Origin: Warburgia ugandensis
Taxonomy: Eukaryota > Streptophyta > Magnoliopsida > Canellales > Canellaceae
Assembly (NCBI GenBank): GCA_035236585.1
Contig: CP141139.1
Coordinates: 19,918,990-19,982,989 of the forward strand
Length of the DNA stretch: 64,000 nucleotides
Reading direction: 5' to 3'
Under the pieces are notes generated by a model. It worked only from the letters and a program-made list of their open reading frames with translations, searched no databases and was not told the DNA's origin. Position 1 is the stretch's first letter, and each line of letters opens with the position of its first letter. Both the position numbers and the translations under genes were made by a program. This document shows, piece by piece, positions 60,889-64,000 of the stretch.

Positions 60889-61577
60889 TTCGGCACAACT
60901 AATTCCTCCCTTCTTCTTGTTCTTTTCTGTAAGCCTCAAACATGCGATTAGTTCTTATTCCTACTTTTCGTCTCCCTTTCTTTGGATCTCTCTTTCCTTT
61001 TCTTCAACTTTCAGGTTGAAATGCGACGGAATCGACTGTTCATTTCCGGTTAATTTACCGGCACGATCATTCCTTCCTCCAGCCGTGGTGTTTCCAAGCT
61101 CTTCTTTTCGCCCAGGTCTTTGTCGGGTAAGGATTTTTGGATCGAAATTTTCTTGTTTTTCCTACTGAAGAGATTAGATTGAGGCTGGAATTTAGGCAAG
61201 TTTCTCTTTGTCACTTCTAGTAAGCGTATGAGATTTCGATGATTCAGTTTCTGCTGCGACGGGTTCTTGTTTTTTCGTCCTACGGATAGTCTGTAATTTG
61301 GGTTGCTAAACGGACATGGACATGCGCCTCTTACTGTATCGAATTATTTCGTTTTCCTAGCTTAATTTTCAGTGATCAGTGTTGTGCTTTTTCCTTTTTG
61401 TTTGTGGCGAAATGTTATTGTATTGCCAGTTTTTAGTGGATTGAATTGGTAGATTTTAGTGATTGACGAGCTTTCTGTATTCTTCTTAGGCGCTTATTGG
61501 AGTTTCTGATTCGAAACTGTTTGCAGATTTGCAGTTAGATATATTGAGGAAAAGTGGCAATACCGTAAATATAACAA
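60441..61577 (+). promoter_or_regulatory. Promoter and 5' leader of the gene starting at 61578
   Basis: GC rises sharply. TGGGCCC (about 60606) and CTGGGCCCAG (about 60644) are site II-like boxes. A probable leader intron donor CAG/GTTAG lies at about 60811, with the (ATT)n tract just after it. A possible acceptor TTTGCAG lies near 61526. Transcription start and leader exons are not certain. Confidence 0.45.
60826..60888. repeat. (ATT)n microsatellite
   Basis: About 21 ATT units, probably in the leader intron of the downstream gene. Confidence 0.97.
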
Positions 61578-61909
61578 ATGCAGAATGGTGAGGCAGATGA
61601 GACGCGGATTACGGTTGGACACTCTGTTGATTGCTCTAGCCCTGAGAAACAGGGGAGAGCTGATAATATAGATGGGAATAATGGAAGCACAAGTGCTCAG
61701 GTGGAATCTGTAGATAAACATGAAGCGCCGGCAGTAATAAGCATTGTAATCTCTCGTAGTGATGATTATAATCAGGTTTCAGCGGTTCCAGAATTGAAGG
61801 GAGGGAATGTTCATCGGATAACAGGGGCAGACAAGGATGATAAATCGGACGCAGTGGCTCCTGCAAAATGTTGCCTGTCCAGAAGTGAGAGTTCTCATGA
61901 GCAATGCAG
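61578..61909 (+). CDS. First coding exon, probably of a RING-CH (RINGv) zinc-finger protein
   Basis: The frame begins MQNGEADETRITVGHSVDCS and stays open for 110 codons plus two bases, ending SRSESSHEQCR across a good donor (CAATGCAG/GTAAAA). The end SSHEQCR is what precedes VCQ in plant RING-CH proteins, whose next exon encodes the C4HC3 domain of a membrane-associated E3 ubiquitin ligase. The exon itself is acidic, Ser-rich and has no domain, so identification rests on that junction. No RINGv exon was found in the remaining 2 kb, which is filled by a minisatellite and a LINE, so the intron must be long if the gene is intact. An unrelated Ser-rich N-terminus remains possible. Confidence 0.55.
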
Positions 61910-62587
61910 GTAAAAATCCAAAGTTATTGAGCCTCCTTGGGTTTTAATCTTTATCTTGTTGTCACTGAGATTTGTTTGTTTCTTTGTTGAACTTGTTTCA
62001 TTGTGCCTGAAGATTCATTTTCACATCCTTTGCTATGGGAAGGTGCTTTCTTAACACTCATTAGGACGAGCTGGAAAGCTATTTTTGGAAATCCTCAAAA
62101 ATTTCTAATCATCTCGAAATTTAAAGGAAGTTATGCTTTTTCTACATCTATTTACTTATTTTTGACCCAAATGTTGCTTGATGCAAAACAAAGTTGGGTT
62201 TTATATGCTGCTCATCTTTGTGACTTGTCTGGGAGTGATATGCAAAAGATTCTTGCCTTTCTCAATCAGGCTTATGTTTTGCTTGTCAAAAAGTAGCTAT
62301 TGTATTTGTTAGATTGATTACAAATATGTTTATAAAAGAAACAGTTATTTCTTTTTCTCTATCACTTTATCCGGAATATCTTTCCATAGTATCGTGAAGT
62401 TCTATGGCCATTTCTATGTTTCATCATATCTACTAACCATTCTGCTTGTGTGGTTTTATGACCTCACTGCTAGTCTCAAGCCCACATAAAGGAGGAAGGT
62501 CGCATTAGGTACAGCCAGAATAAAATTCTTTGACAAATCCAATGATATGAATCTGACATTGACATTCCCTCAGGCTATAGTGTTCAT
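61910..62587 (+). other. Presumed intron 1 of the gene starting at 61578
   Basis: T-rich, intron-like sequence. A frame at 62003-62296 matches nothing I know. Confidence 0.4.
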
Positions 62588-62840
62588 GTAAGCGACGTGC
62601 TGCATTGGATCCTCGCGTGCAGTGGGAAATGGACAAGGGCTGCTAGGGCATTACCTCGTAAGCAGCACACTGCATCGGATCCTCGTGTGTAGTGGGAAAT
62701 GGGTAAGGGCTGTTAGGGCGTTCCTCCATATGCAATGTGTTGCATCAAATCGTGGCTGCAGTGGGAAATAAGTAAGGGCTGTTGGGGCGTTCCCTTGTAA
62801 GCGAAGCGCTACTTTGGATTTCCTTGTAAGCAACACGCCT
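62588..62840. repeat. Minisatellite, units of about 70 bp
   Basis: Units start at 62588, 62658, 62728 and 62797, with a partial one at 62826. Each opens with GTAAGC-like sequence. Full units then have CTGCATYGGATCCTCG, AGTGGGAAAT and AAGGGCTGYTRGGGC. Divergence between units is moderate. Confidence 0.9.
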
Positions 62841-62869
62841 CAAAAATAAGAGAATGGAAGAGTGAGGAC

Positions 62870-64000
62870 TTGGGCCATGTTAAATGCATTAAAAGTGATG
62901 ACCTAAGAGTACTAGTCAATGATGACAAGGTCAATCAAAGGTGGGAAAGTTACTTCTAAATTTTGCTAAATGACAATTATCCTGAGAATATAGAGACTGA
63001 AATAACTGTAGACCCAAATAATGTTGGACTATATAGATATGACCATAGGATTAGGATATCTGAAGTGAAAGAGACCTTGAAAAAGATGAACTTAGGAAAA
63101 GCTTGAGGACCCGATAGTATCCTATGGAGGTTTAGAAGTATGTGAGAGACACTTGAGTAGTTTGGTTGACAAAGTTGTTTATCAATATTGTAAAATGAAA
63201 GAAAATGCCAGATGAATGAAGGAAAAGCTTTATCGTATCAATTTATACAATAAAGACGACATATAGAGTTGTGAGATCAAACTTATGACCATACTATGAA
63301 ACTTGGAAAGAGTAATTGAGAAGATGATACAGCATGAGACAAGTGTATCAAAAAATTAGTTTGGTTTCATGCCTAAGTGGTTTACCATGGAACCTATTTT
63401 CCTACTTAGACTATTTATAGAGAAATATAGGGAGAAGGGGTAGGACCTCTATATGGTCTTTATCAACTTAGAAAAAGCTTATGATAAGGTCCCTAGAGAG
63501 TTAATATGCTGGATATTGGGCAAGAAAGAGATTTCACAGGAGTTATATAGATATAATTAAGGATATGTATGAGGGAGTGGTAACAAATAGTAGGACCACT
63601 AGTGGAGGGACTGATGATTTCCTTATCACTATAGTATTTCTCTAAGGATCGACATTGAGTCCGTACCTTTTCACATTGATTATGGATAAGTTAACAAAAT
63701 ATATGCATGATGAGATTCCATGGAAATATATTATTTGCAAATAATATAGTTTTGATTGATAAGACAAGGGAAGGAGTAAACATAAAGCTAAAGGTATTGA
63801 GAGATGCTATAGAGTCTAAAGGATTTAAAATTAGCCGAACTAAGACAGAATATGTGGCATGCAATTTTAATAAAGAAAGGAGTGAGAGGGAAGCACCAAT
63901 AAAGATTGTTAACCAAGAAGTCTCCCAAAAAGACCACTTTTGATACTTGGGATCGATAATTCAGGAGCAGAGAAATTGCAAGAGATGTTATCTGGAGAAT
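62870..64000 (+). mobile_element. RTE-type LINE, ORF2 (reverse transcriptase) relic, runs off the window
   Basis: The plus strand reads, in shifting frames, NQRWESYF, ILLNDNYPENIETE, ISEVKETLKKMNLGKA, GPDSI, NQFGFMP-like remnants and an EKAYDKVPREL-like segment. It then has DMYEGVVT, DEIPWK, ILFANNIVLIDKTREGVNIK and SKGFKISRTKTEYVACNF, continuing to YLGSIIQEQ at the edge. This is the plant RTE/BovB-like order. The catalytic FADD is FANN, so both metal-binding aspartates are gone, and many stops and frame changes are present. It probably lies in an intron of the gene at 61578. Confidence 0.85.

Noticed and set aside
60605-61168. 187-codon frame with a poly-Leu stretch
   Set aside because: The Leu run is the (ATT)n microsatellite. 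A likely donor at about 60811 and the downstream coding exon at 61578 make this a leader region.
1-64000. CRISPR arrays, rRNA or tRNA genes
   Set aside because: No spaced identical repeats of CRISPR form, no rRNA, and the only tRNA-like sequences are SINE heads.

Overview
This window is nuclear DNA of a flowering plant. It contains an intron-containing NAC transcription-factor gene, TGGGCC-rich and telo-box promoters, many (GA)n/(CT)n microsatellites, an Au-type tRNA SINE family, plant L1- and RTE-type LINEs, and LTR elements with the initiator-Met-tRNA primer site. I cannot name the species. AT-rich spacing, decayed repeats and scattered genes suggest a woody angiosperm with a moderately large genome, but that is only an inference. 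There are no bacterial-style operons and no organellar genes.

Layout. 0.1-2.2 kb: a decayed auxin-conjugate amidohydrolase (ILR1-like) on the minus strand. 3.8-13.3 kb: a nest of LTR fossils. A short-LTR, TRIM-like element on the minus strand appears to carry a piece of an oligopeptide-transporter gene, and a Ty3-type element with gag and protease but no visible polymerase (TR-GAG-like) is inserted in it. 15.5-21.1 kb: an apparently intact seven-exon NAC gene on the minus strand (734 codons plus stop as I splice it) ending in a membrane anchor, so an NTL-type membrane-tethered factor. A GGGCCC-rich promoter lies upstream, followed by a nearly perfect 101-bp triplication. 22.4-29.0 kb: AT-rich spacer, then a 2.77-kb solo LTR with an exact target duplication. 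29.4-34.7 kb: a relict L1 LINE split by a second solo LTR. 35-43.5 kb: SINEs, a LINE scrap, microsatellites and tandem duplications with no recognised gene. 43.5-45.3 kb: a third solo LTR, from the same family as the second but inverted. 47.2-47.7 kb: a small intact single-exon gene of unknown function. 48.8-49.6 kb: the promoter and first 17 codons of a ribosomal protein eS17 copy, cut by another member of that LTR family. 49.6-60.4 kb: no convincing protein gene, but a miRNA-like hairpin at 54.0 kb, several SINEs, and a perfect 59-bp-arm palindrome abutting one SINE. 60.4-64 kb: 5' leader and first coding exon of a gene that probably encodes a RING-CH (RINGv) protein, followed by a 70-bp minisatellite and an RTE-type LINE running off the window.

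The best intact host genes are the NAC/NTL gene, the 179-aa gene at 47.2-47.7 kb and the 5' part of the gene at 61.6 kb. They face different ways and show no shared pathway. Most of the rest records transposition. The most novel-looking items are the TRIM-like element with a captured transporter fragment, the SINE/palindrome junction and the candidate miRNA hairpin.
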